64,000 nucleotides of DNA from Filosporella fistucella. Taxonomy: Eukaryota > Ascomycota > Leotiomycetes > Helotiales. A program made the translations under genes and the position numbers. The DNA lies in NCBI GenBank assembly GCA_030077755.1, contig JAQJZZ010000011.1:248001-312000 (forward strand), given 5' to 3'. Shown here one piece after another: positions 55,219 to 64,000 of the stretch; within the stretch, counting starts at the first letter, position 1; the number at the start of each line of letters is the position of its first letter. Below the pieces are notes generated by a model. The model was given only the letters and a program-made list of their open reading frames with translations. It was not told the origin of the DNA and did no database searches.

Positions 55219-56170
55219 GATATTTGAGAAGCTATGATCGATGAGCCTAATTCGAGAATTGGAAATGTTGATTTTCCTCTTTGGAAGAGGGGTGTTGAAC
55301 TCCTTTTATTTTGCAAGGCCTCAGCCTTTCGAACCCCACCCCCACAAAGACTTTGAATCTATACTTACGCCCAGCTATAGGTAAGAAGTACTTATTTGAC
55401 CCCGATTCAAGGAGCTGCAGAATTTCGTGTTTCGTAATGGCATCTTGCGTATGGAGAAAACGGCTCCTAGTTGGTCTGGAGAATTTGTCGTCTAGGTCTA
55501 TCTCTTCCTCTTTCCTTATCAACGTAGTATATTGATGTTGCGCTGAGAAAAATGAGACTCAGACAAGGTTTGAAATACTGTCACAGATAAGGAAATGAGA
55601 CAGAGGACATCCCGCAGGATTTAAAGAGTGGTTACCACGAGCTGGTGTCGAAGAAGCCACTTGCTCGACTTGGCCCATACTCATCAATACAAAGGGATAT
55701 CTAAGGCTTCCAGATCCCTGTTTTGAGAGGGCCAAGTATGTATATCTAAGCGGCACAGTCTCCTCCTAGAGATAGATAAGGTAGAAGGAACATCATGCAG
55801 GGAGGAGGCACATTGCACTACCAGGTAGAAAATGCCAAAGCAGAGAAGGCATCACATAGCCAAGGCATACCCCACGCGAGGAGGAGGCGTAAAATGGTTA
55901 GAGAGAATGTTTGTCGCAAGGTAGTAAGAGGCGGGGATTCGGAACTTGCCGCAACAGTTCAAGGATTTGATCGAAGAGGATTTGATATGACGCCGCGAGA
56001 AGGATTCACAGCTGACATCTACGTTATCGCACTTACATCCGAAGTGGTGAAGTGTGTGCGAAGGTAGATCTATTCGACATCAGCAACCGCCTAGAAAAAG
56101 AAGGAGTAGAACACGGCTATTAGCACTTTCCACCCACGAGTCAGATTTCACTCTGCTGGTTCGCACCGCA
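55219..56170. other. divergent intergenic region between the GT2 and GH16 genes
   Basis: This 0.95 kb separates two divergent starts, so it should hold both promoters. A plus frame at 55795-56067 starts with ATG but shows no known domain. The sequence is otherwise plain. Confidence 0.4.
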
Positions 56171-57809
56171 ATGTCCGATCATCCTTCCTATCAGAAGCAG
56201 CCTCCATGTCGTAGTCGAATACCAGAACCAAGAAGTGCAATTACACCCGCTTCTCGAGAACTGAATTTCCGTCCAAATATTCATTCTTTCAAGCCTCGAC
56301 TCACAAAGCGTTCTTTCGGTGCTACTCTTATGAGCTTCGGCAGTCTCGCTCTAATACTCAGCTCCTATCTCTCGTACGTCATGTCCTTAACCATACTCAT
56401 CCATGGTAACCAATAGAAGAAGACATAAATTGGATCAAAAAAGTAGCTGTATCGAAGCTGACGGCCATTGCAAAGAATGGAGGAAACACAAGCTTCTCAA
56501 AAATGTTCGTACAGGACTGATAGATCCAGACACACCAGCTCATGCCATGACCAAGAAGGACTTTCATGGCAAAACATGGAATCTCGTTTACTCAGATGAG
56601 TTCTCTACACCTGGGAGAACTTTCTACGAAGGAGACGATCCATATTGGACAGCAGTCGATTTGGAGTACCAAGTTACCGAAAACCTGGAGTGGTATGATC
56701 CCGATGCTATAACAACTAAGGACGGCGTTCTGGAGATCAAATTCGACAAATTTGAAAGCCATGGCAAGGACTATCGCTCAGGGATGCTGCAGAGTTGGAA
56801 TAAAATGTGCTTCAAAGGAGGCCGTTTGGAAGCTAGTGTTTCTTTGCCCGGACAAGGCGATACGTCTGGTTTCTGGCCTGGATTCTGGGCGCTAGGAAAT
56901 TTGGGACGGCCCGGGTTTCCAGCAAGTACTGAGGGAATGTGGCCTTGGTCGTATGAGGATATATGTGATGCTGGAATAATTCCCTATCAAGGCTCTGATG
57001 ACGGCATGTGTGAGTTGAAGGGGATGAAATTGCCAGCTTGTACGTGTCTCGGAGAGGATCATCCGTCTCCAGGAAGATCTCGATCAGCTCCCGAGATTGA
57101 TGTTTTTGAGGCCCAGGTGGGGTATCTTGATTCTGGAAACCAAATCGGACGGATCTCTCAAGGTATACAGATTGCACCACTAGATATATGGTGGCGACCC
57201 GACTACGAGTATATGGAAGTATATGACCATAGTATCACTTCGGTGACGGAATGGATTGGAAGTCCTTTCCAAGAATCTATTAGCATGTGGACCGTCTTGA
57301 ATAACAGTTGGTACGATGGAAATCAGTATCAAACATATGCGTTCGAATACACACCAGGTGCTGATGGTGAGATTATATGGTTCGTGGGAAAAGATGCAAC
57401 CTGGAGATTAACTGGAAAAGCGATTCGACCTAATGGAAATGTGGGACAACGAATCATCTCGGAAGAGCCAATGTCTATAATTATCAACAACGGCATGTCT
57501 TGGTCTTTCTCATGGGTGAATCACACCGGGATAGAGAAATCATTTCCGGCCACTATGAGGGTAGACTATGTTCGGATCTATCAAGATGAGAAGGGAGAGA
57601 TTACTTGTGATCCGGAAGGATGGGAGACGACAGAGTACATACAGAAGCATCCAAATGCTTATTCGGATCCAAGTCACTGGACATGGTGAGAGAGCAATAC
57701 TAGGCACGATGGAAGCAATGCTAATGATTCCAGGAGGGATGCAGGATATGCGTGGCCAAAGAATAGCCTTATGGATGGATGTGAAGACGCTAAATTTAAC
57801 CAATTGTAG
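56171..57809 (+). CDS. KRE6/SKN1-family GH16 beta-glucan synthesis protein (3 exons)
   Basis: Exons 56171-56373, 56417-57685 and 57734-57809 give about 515 aa. A short basic cytosolic N-terminus precedes one signal-anchor span (FGATLMSFGSLALILSSYLS). The lumenal GH16 domain follows: TWNLVYSDEFSTPGRTFY, GMLQSWNKMCFKGGRLEASV, the active-site-like block SAPEIDVFEAQVG, and a C-terminal FPATMRVDYVRIYQDE. The last exon restores the family ending AGYAWPKNSLMDGC. KRE6/SKN1 proteins are type II Golgi/ER membrane proteins needed for beta-1,6-glucan in the wall. It is shorter than yeast Kre6 because the N-terminal tail is brief. The first intron is only 43-46 nt, with two in-frame acceptor choices. Confidence 0.9.
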
Positions 57810-58308
57810 ACAGACATGTAGATGGTGTCTCCAACACGTGGCGAGGTTCTCTGGGGGTGGCCCATTACCCCGCCAATTTTGTAGGGACATCAAAAGATGG
57901 CACTGATATAGATGGGCATAGTATATGGGTGGCATACAGGCGTTTTGTCACGGCTTGAGGGTATGAGTTTGACCCTGTATTCGAGCATGAGGCTAAAATC
58001 AAAACTATCAACTCGCTTCTAAGCCCAAGCAAGCTGAGTTGAGGCTATAGATCTCGAGTATTTCAGCACCAAACTTGGTATCGAATCTACAGGCTGTAGG
58101 AAAAGGACGATTGCAAGGGTGTGAGGGACTTTTAATAGTGTATTGATGCATAGTCTTGCTATTGTGTAGAAGAAAGAAAGAAAGAACACCAGAACTACTT
58201 TCAAAGCATACGGCAGCCCCGACATCAAACACCAAATCTCCCGACTAGGTTCAATGTCAAAACTTGCAGCATTGAAAAATTTCACAAATTCAGAACTCAG
58301 CGATAACA
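57810..58308. other. convergent 3' intergenic stretch
   Basis: This 499 bp lies between the GH16 stop and the stop of the Trp/Cys repeat gene. It should contain both 3' UTRs. No other gene was seen. Confidence 0.4.
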
Positions 58309-59370
58309 TCACGAAATCTGAACAGAATAAGCTCCTGAGCCATCCGCAGCATGATAAGCCAGTGGGCCCTGAGGACACCGTGCCTGTCCATTGCCCGAGA
58401 ACCAGAGGCCCTGACACTTATGGCACCAACTCCACTTATCCTGAAAACCAGTTCGCTGGGTAGTCAAGACAGAATAATCGCCACTACCGGTATGTTCGTG
58501 TGTTCCGCCACGGGGGCAAGGTCCTAGAGAGGGACTACCAGCAAAAGATAGACCGTAACATTTGGTGCACCAGCGCCAGTTTAACTGCCCACCACTGGTG
58601 GGAGAGTTGACGGCTAGAGTGTAAAGTCCACTGCCGGTGCTGATGTGAGCACCGCCCGCAGCGCAGGAAGTTTTGCCGTCCCAGGCGAGGAGTTGACATT
58701 TCTTGCACCAGCGCCATTGGTCCTGTCCTCCAGCTAGGAAGAAATCAGCATGTTGAAACGGTGTGAGGGAGATGATGAAGAGAGGAGGTGTAGTGTGTAA
58801 GACTTTCATAAGGCATTTATTTCCAAACAGGTATGGCATCGAGACCGGCCAAGAGAAATATCGGAGGAGACGACTAGTTTCTGACTTCCCAAAATGGGCA
58901 AGGTGAAGGGGGTGATATCAAGATAGAGGGAAATTAAATGAAGTCAAGAGACACTCACCAGGATCTCCATCAATTGAAATGACATAATCCCCACTACCAC
59001 CAAAATCATGTCCTCCCCCAGTCTGGCATTTCCCAGCTCCATTACCTGAGAAAGCCATGCCTTGACATTTATTGCACCACTTCCAGCCCTTCTGACCCCT
59101 GGGCCCAGTCCCACTCGCGAGACTGTAATTGCCGCTCTGGGAAACATCGTGTTGGCCTCCAGCTGTGCAAGGTCCAGCATTTTTCCCGGTCCAAGAAAGG
59201 ACTTGACATTTGTTGCACCATTTCCAATCCGCTTGCCCACCAGAGGTGGGAAGGGAATAATTGCCACTTCCGGTGTGGTCGTGGGATCCACCAGCTGGGC
59301 AGAGAGCGTGACCGGCGAAGAAGAGAACCTGGTCTTTGCTGCACCAGCGCCAGTTGGATTGCGTTGACAT
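58309..59370 (-). CDS. six-fold Trp/Cys repeat protein (2 exons)
   Basis: Exons 59370-58959 and 58733-58309 give 278 aa with a clean GTGAGT donor and CCTAG acceptor. The whole protein is six units of about 45 residues. Each has a W(R/K/S)WCxKCQ start, a hydrophobic FSG or FAG turn, a Cys before a Gly-Gly-x-His motif, and a TGSGNYSL ending. Unit 1 has KDQ instead of KCQ, losing one Cys, and unit 6 lacks the GGxH part. The intron falls between units 3 and 4, so each exon carries three units. No signal peptide or membrane span is seen. Similar repeats occur, as I recall, in uncharacterised bacterial and fungal proteins. Paired Cys and His could bind metal or form disulfides, and lectin-like binding is possible, but the function is unknown. 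Confidence 0.88.
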
Positions 59371-60164
59371 GATGCTCAGATTGAAAATAGCAAATGCTGT
59401 TCGAGAAAGTAGAGAAGTTAAGGGTAGTGTTGAGTTTTGGAGGATGAGAAAGGCGTTTGGAATGATAGAAGATAGTTATGAAGAAACGGACTTTCTGAGG
59501 TCTTAAATATTCGGTCGGCGGTGAACCGATACCATACAATGTAATTGTATGCAATATGATAGGGAATCTCTTCAAAGCCTCATCTGCAGGCTTTCGGTCG
59601 AGATCATGACAATCAAACGATGGCTTGAGCGGGGTATTCAGCTTGTACAACTAGAAGACATTCGTTCAGAGGGCGATTGGCCTCACACTGGAGCTTGTAC
59701 GACATGCATGTACTAAGCATGGCGAGCCGCATATGGAAAGCTGAAGTTGATCCTACATCAGAGTCATGTATTTCAATATTCTTCAAACATAGCATAGAAC
59801 TGCTTCTTCGCCACGTGGTTGCAGACCTTCACTTAGTTGTAGATATGAACTTACCATCTGATATTCTTTGTTTCTCGGATGCATTGCTGCCAGCTATCAA
59901 TGCGTATGCACTCATAGCAAGTACGGGACCTCCCGCAACGGTGCTACTCCTGGTGTCTGGGACTAAGCTAGAGAAGTGATGCAGACAAAAAGCAACAAAG
60001 ACAAACAAGACAGTAATTTCAAAAATCAAAGCTGAGAGTGTAATGCTGTATGCAATTTACACTGAGTCTGGTAAGGTGTGTTATCCAACGTGCTTCTGTG
60101 AGGATGGCGGATGCACGTGGCCGCGAAAGTTCCTCTCTTTCGCGATGTTTGGGAAATATTTGCA
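59371..60164. other. promoter of the repeat gene and intergenic DNA
   Basis: The 59371-59640 part should be promoter and leader of the minus-strand repeat gene. Hydrophobic open frames on both strands at 59680-60030 lack an ATG on the minus side and known domains on the plus side. Confidence 0.35.
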
Positions 60165-60503
60165 TGATCACTTAGAGAGTGGTGGGCTGGATCTGTTCTA
60201 CCAAGTCCAAATGACCATTATGACGTCCATTTATCTTCCGTGCAAGACGTCTCAGCAATCCTCAACAGTGGCTTGGGGCTGCATACACTGATATTGTCCT
60301 GGTTGGCATATGCCGGAATAGAGGTAATAGGCTCAGCATCCAAGAACCAGGTGTGTAGTGCGAAGCGGCTGACAATAGCAATGTTTGAACTTGTGACTCC
60401 ACAGGTGCAAGTGTTCGGCAAAAGAAAAGTGGACGTTAAGAAAGCGTCGAAAAGTAAGAAGATATGGAGGCTATTGGAAGAGGAAGGATGTTCTTGTACA
60501 TAA
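60165..60503 (+). other. coding-like open frame lacking a start (possible gene remnant)
   Basis: An open frame of about 112 codons reads like protein: LREWWAGSVLPSPNDHYDVH, LSSVQDVSAILNSGLGLHTL, LAYAGIEVIGSASKNQ, ending in a Lys-rich IWRLLEEEGCSCT. It is preceded in frame by TGA, and before that by another short open piece (MHVAAKVPLFRDVWEIFA) that also follows a TGA. No upstream splice donor gives a matching phase. It may be the 3' end of a decayed gene or a gene with an exon I missed. Confidence 0.35.
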
Positions 60504-60699
60504 GCGCTAAGCTGAGTCTGTCTAGCCTCGCTAAGCCTGGCTCTCTGATTGATTCAGCCTTGTCCAGTCTTTCTTTCCATTGGTTCATCGTGTTATGGGG
60601 TAGCCCCGCCATTTAGCTCAATATCAGAAAAGTTCACGGAACCTCAATCGCCTTGTCAAATTTCATCTTCAATTTTCTCCTTGAGAAATAAGGAACGAA

Positions 60700-61728
60700 A
60701 TGTCAAACACAGCGCCCCCAACCCTCTCATTCCCCCGCGAAACCTTTGCAAAACTCTCTCCTCACCCATACCTCCTCGCCCATCTCAATCCAGCCTCAAG
60801 CTCTCAGCCAGCAACACGCGCAAACGGTCGATCCCCAACTTCTTTCCGCACCCCGCATATAAACACCAGTTCCCTCACCCATGCTTCGGGATCAGCTGTA
60901 GTACGTATAGGTGATACGACAGTCGTCTGCGGAATCCGCTGCGAAATCCTCCTTGCGTCCCTAGTGCCAGACTATCGAGCCGATAAGTCAAGCACCAAAG
61001 AGAATTACAACGAAGCGAAAGAATTGGATCTCTTAGTCCCGAATATTGAGCTCGCAACAGGATGCTCGCCCGCTTATATGCCCGGTCAGCCGCCTACGAC
61101 TTTGGCGCAGAGTCTGAGTACCAGGGTGTACAGTCTGCTGCATGAAAGTAGACTAGTGGATGAGAGTGATTTGAGAATATGGTATCAACCGCCTGATTTC
61201 TCTGGAGCAGGAGACAATGAGTCAAAAATGGATGAAGATGATATTGTAGAGCAGCAAGAAAAGGAAGTCAAGGCGTTTTGGACACTTTACATCGATATCC
61301 TATTCATCTCACTGGATGGCAATCCTTTCGATGCGGCATGGGCGGCCGTGGTTAGCGCGCTCAAAGATGTCAGGTTACCGGGGGCTTATTGGGATGCTGA
61401 TCGCGATATGGTGGTTTGTGAGGATCTGGTATCGTCGAGTCGGAGGTTAGCTCTTAGAGGTCAGCCAATTGCGGTTTCGGCTTGTGTGTTTAAAGCCAAG
61501 GAGCAGGGGAAGGAGGGCAGGAGCTGGATACTAATGGATCCGGATTCTTTTGAGGAGGGATTGTGCGACGAGGCTGTGACTGTGGTGGTGGATTGTAGTA
61601 AGGGTAGTACGAAAATGCTTTCGATCTCAAAGATGGGCGGAACAGTTGTGGGTGTTAAAGAAATGAGGGAGATTACTGGATTGGCGGAGAAGAGGTGGAA
61701 GGAGATGAATAAGTTGCTTGGGGGTTGA
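60700..61728 (+). CDS. rrp43: exosome core subunit RRP43 (RNase PH fold)
   Basis: A single exon of 342 aa. The N-terminus PRETFAKLSPHPYLLAHL and the following TSSLTHASGSAVVRIGDTTV plus VVCGIRCEILLAS match RNase PH-like exosome subunits. Later blocks include LDLLVPNIELATGCSPAYMP, WTLYIDILFISLDGNPFDAA, WAAVVSALKDVRLPGAYWD and the C-terminal MGGTVVGVKEMREITGLAEK. This is the Rrp43/EXOSC8 pattern, a member of the six-subunit ring that threads RNA to Rrp44 in nucleus and cytoplasm. Family members in eukaryotes are catalytically inactive. An acidic loop (SKMDEDDIVEQQEKEV) is an insertion relative to shorter homologues. The start is the first ATG after a C/T-rich leader. Confidence 0.92.
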   Translation: MSNTAPPTLSFPRETFAKLSPHPYLLAHLNPASSSQPATRANGRSPTSFRTPHINTSSLTHASGSAVVRIGDTTVVCGIRCEILLASLVPDYRADKSSTKENYNEAKELDLLVPNIELATGCSPAYMPGQPPTTLAQSLSTRVYSLLHESRLVDESDLRIWYQPPDFSGAGDNESKMDEDDIVEQQEKEVKAFWTLYIDILFISLDGNPFDAAWAAVVSALKDVRLPGAYWDADRDMVVCEDLVSSSRRLALRGQPIAVSACVFKAKEQGKEGRSWILMDPDSFEEGLCDEAVTVVVDCSKGSTKMLSISKMGGTVVGVKEMREITGLAEKRWKEMNKLLGG

Positions 61729-62487
61729 GCTGGCATGGTTTATGGTGAATCTGATAGATGGTAAAATGGGACGGGACGTACAGTTTGCTGTAGAGCATGA
61801 ATATCACCGCTGTGGTGATTTAGCAGCTGAGAACTTGAAGAAGTAGATACCCCAAAAGTCTCATGATTAGGGAAGGAAGGTAATCATAGAAATAATATAA
61901 AAGTCAAGTCGTCAGATCAAAATCCTCCACCGGGACAGGGAATATAAGACCGGCAATTGCAACTCGTTCATCTACAATATCAAGGGCTTAGCTTACTAGC
62001 AAATTTTCTGATATTGGAAGGCAATATTAGGAAATTGAAAATTGCGTCGCGTATAGCTGGCGCTGTGGGAAAACCGAATAACAACATCTACAAGCACCAT
62101 GAATTTTAAGCAAAAGTTCAACCAGTCAAAGCTTTAATGCAGTCTAGGGTCAAGATGTCGTAGCCTCCCATACAGCTTTGGCGGTGCCATCTTTTTGGTA
62201 TTTGACTGAAAAGTTTGTGTTTGGAATGTAGGTGCTATTCTCGGCATGGATATATTGCCGCAGAGAGTTCATATGATATTGGTAAGAGATTTTCAATACT
62301 AAACAGCCACATTTTGAAACAAGCTCTTCCATCTGACTTGACATTTCAAGTTGGGTGGATTTTGATCTGCGGACAGTCGGGTTCACGCATGAGCACTCGA
62401 TACATCAGATAGCCTCACGAAGTATATAATAATTCAATCAGAAGACATCCACAGAAGTGCCGTCTCAAACACCAGCGTGCCAGAATT
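61729..62487. other. intergenic between rrp43 and the mrs6 region
   Basis: This 0.76 kb should contain the rrp43 3' UTR and part of the mrs6 promoter. A minus frame at 62150-62386 has coding-like composition but no ATG at its 5' end and no splice partner, so it is not called. Confidence 0.35.
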
Positions 62488-62718
62488 ATGGAGCAAGCTT
62501 CAGGCTCATCAGCGGTATGTACCATTCATTACGACTGCTTCCTTCAGATCATAGATTCCAGAGCAGAGATACAGAACGCAATTTCAATCTGCCGTCCAAC
62601 AGCAGAAAATCTAATGAAAGACTTCTTACACACACAATCCTCTGTTGAAAGACAGAATCGTTTCGTGGTTAGACGGATGGATTTTTTACAAGAGTATGGA
62701 GAGGAGAAATTAAGGTGA
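62488..62718 (+). CDS. candidate 76-aa protein upstream of MRS6
   Basis: An ATG frame of 76 codons reads MEQASGSSAVCTIHYD, then SRAEIQNAISICRPTAENLM, FLHTQSSVERQNRFVVRRMD and FLQEYGEEKLR before TGA. Its composition is helix-like and protein-like, but no family is recognised. It ends 114 bp before the MRS6 ATG, in frame with it if a 39-nt GT...AG segment (62715-62753) is removed. It may be a small gene, an upstream ORF or an N-terminal extension. Confidence 0.35.
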   Translation: MEQASGSSAVCTIHYDCFLQIIDSRAEIQNAISICRPTAENLMKDFLHTQSSVERQNRFVVRRMDFLQEYGEEKLR

Positions 62719-62832
62719 GGTTTTCTCGGTTGAGCCTCGCGATGCCTAATTAGGACTAGAGCCGAGCTAGGGAAGCTGGATAATTTCTTCCACTACATAA
62801 TCCAACTCGCACTCTGCTTCCGCAAAGCAAAA

Positions 62833-64000
62833 ATGGAGTCGTTGAGTGAAACGAAATGGGATGTTGTGATTGAGGGGACAGGCGTTCAGTATTCTCTGCT
62901 TGCCTTGTGAGCCTCTCCCTCGATCAAGCCAGGCAGCATCTCTGACTGACCTAGTTTCTGAAGAGCGCTGTCGAGGTCCAACAAGAAGATCCTACATGTG
63001 GATGCGAACGAGTATTATGGCGGTGCAGAGGCTGCATTTAGCTTGCTGGAAGTTGATGAGTGGGTAGAGAGAGTTGAGAAGGGTATGTTGTCCCTCCTTG
63101 AAGTTCACAGGTTGCATTGTGCTGATTAAAGTAGACTCTGCAAGGCCATTTCGAAATGCTTCGTTATGGAAATCCGAAGCTGAAGCCGATAAACTTGCTC
63201 ACTCTCGTTCATACACCCTCACTCTGTCCCCCCAAATTATATACACCCGCTCCAAGCTCCTTGGACAACTTGTCTCTTCAAAAGTCTATCGACATCTTGA
63301 GTTTCAGGCTGTGGGCAACTGGTGGATACTTGATGATCAAACATTAAAGCGGTTACCCAACGGACGGGAAGACATTGCTCAAGACAAGAGTATTGATCTG
63401 AGGGCGAAGCGGAGTTTGATGAAGTTTCTGAAATTTGTTGTTGATTACGAGAATCAGACCGAGACATGGCAGCCTCACGGTGATAGTGGGCTGTCGGAAT
63501 TTTTGTCCTCTCAATTTAAACTCCCGCCAAAGCTACAGAGCGTCATTACTGCGTTGACCCTGTCGCTGGAATCTCCAGAGAAGACATCTGTCAAGTGGGC
63601 CTTGCCGAGAATCGCTAGGCATATGACCTCCATTGGTGTCTTTGGTCCAGGCTTTGCTGCTGTTGTACCAAAGTGGGGTGGTGGTGCTGAGATTGCACAA
63701 GTCGCATGTCGAGCTGGTGCTGTTGGCGGTGGTGTCTATGTCCTTGGAACTGGTGTCGAAAGCACCAAGACTGTCATGAAGGATGAGCAACGGCTCATCC
63801 AGCTCCAGCTTTCGAATGGCGAGACTGTTACTACCAAACACGAAATCCGCAATCCTACCGGTGATCGATCCACCGCAGCCGTGTCGAAAGTCATAGCAGT
63901 GGTCTCATCACCTCTGACTTATTTGTTCAAGAGTTCGGTCGAGGGAGCTCCACTCGCGGCCGTATCTGTGGTAGTCGTGCCGACCAACACACTTGAATGC
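62833..64000 (+). CDS. mrs6: Rab escort protein (MRS6/REP), 5' part, cut by the window end
   Basis: Exons 62833-62906, 62964-63082 and 63135-64000 (open at the end) give the first 353 residues. The N-terminus has the GDI/REP dinucleotide-fold motif WDVVIEGTGVQYSLLALAL, then SRSNKKILHVDANEYYGGAE after the first splice. Further REP features are SYTLTLSPQIIYTRSKLLGQ and VSSKVYRHLEFQAVGNWWIL, LMKFLKFVVDYENQTETW, and IGVFGPGFAAVVPKWGGGAE, where GDI proteins have a similar Gly-rich block. REP presents newly made Rab GTPases to geranylgeranyl transferase II and delivers them to membranes. The second exon needs an AAG acceptor, supported by the conserved ALSRS junction. The C-terminal half lies beyond the window. 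Confidence 0.92.

Noticed and set aside
59829..60100. minus-strand hydrophobic frame (EITVLFVFVAFCLHHFSSLV)
   Set aside because: It looks like a membrane helix but has no ATG start and no companion exons; A/T-rich DNA easily gives such stretches.
62150..62386. minus-strand coding-like frame (QLEMSSQMEELVSKCGCLVL)
   Set aside because: There is no ATG at its 5' end and no upstream exon with a matching donor. Too weak to call a gene.
1..64000. secondary-metabolite or other functional gene cluster
   Set aside because: No PKS, NRPS, terpene cyclase, P450 or transporter group is present, and the genes are unrelated housekeeping or surface genes.
1..64000. tRNA, rRNA or CRISPR arrays
   Set aside because: Scanning for B-box-like GGTTCGAAtCC sequences and clover-leaf context gave no credible tRNA. 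No rRNA-like sequence or regularly spaced direct repeats with unique spacers was seen.

Overview
The window is nuclear DNA of a filamentous ascomycete (Pezizomycotina). Genes carry short introns with GTAAGT/GTGAGT/GTATGT-type donors, CTAAC/CTGAC branch sites and AG acceptors, they lie on both strands without operons, and they encode typical fungal proteins (KRE6-type GH16, DUF7707-like, Pal1, COMPASS Spp1, egghead-type GT2). The style of the proteins and the AT-rich intergenic DNA suggest Leotiomycetes (Sclerotiniaceae-like), but that placement is inference.

Layout: 0.4-2.4 kb Pal1 (-); 4.65-5.16 kb Mediator MED31 (+); 5.6-6.06 kb RNA polymerase III subunit RPC11 (-); 6.6-7.4 kb small ankyrin protein (+); 8.0-9.4 kb thaumatin-like protein (-); 10.7-13.0 kb HSPA12-like Hsp70 ATPase (-); 17.2-19.2 kb glucokinase (+); 20.7-22.8 kb COMPASS subunit Spp1 (-); 24.6-25.1 kb BLOC-1-like coiled-coil protein (-); 26.6-27.6 kb DUF7707-like surface protein (+); 27.9-28.8 kb broken ankyrin gene (-). 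From about 29 to 40.5 kb there is a gene-poor stretch with only short coding-like fragments. It ends at a MtfA/FlbC-type C2H2 transcription factor (40.6-41.7 kb, +). A second gene-poor, partly very AT-rich stretch (41.7-46.6 kb) holds one candidate small spliced gene. Then follow URA5 (46.6-47.5, -), a ferric-reductase-like NOX/FRE protein (48.0-50.8, -), an egghead-type glycosyltransferase (53.3-55.2, -), a KRE6/SKN1 GH16 protein (56.2-57.8, +), a six-fold Trp/Cys repeat protein (58.3-59.4, -), exosome RRP43 (60.7-61.7, +) and the 5' part of the Rab escort protein MRS6 (62.8 kb to the window end, +).

The genes do not form a metabolic cluster. They are mostly single-copy housekeeping genes: transcription (MED31, RPC11, Spp1), RNA decay (RRP43), pyrimidine synthesis (URA5), glycolysis entry (glucokinase) and membrane traffic (MRS6, Cnl1-like). 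A few cell-surface or wall genes are interspersed (Pal1, GH16, GT2, thaumatin-like, DUF7707-like). The most unusual items are the 3+3 Trp/Cys repeat protein, the ferric reductase with a long proline-rich insert inside its NAD(P)H lobe, open spliced extensions upstream of glucokinase and MRS6, two degenerate tandem repeats (about 160-180 bp and exactly 75 bp periods), and decayed coding-like fragments in the gene-poor blocks. I saw no obvious novel multi-gene system. Exon borders were read by eye from splice signals and frame continuity.
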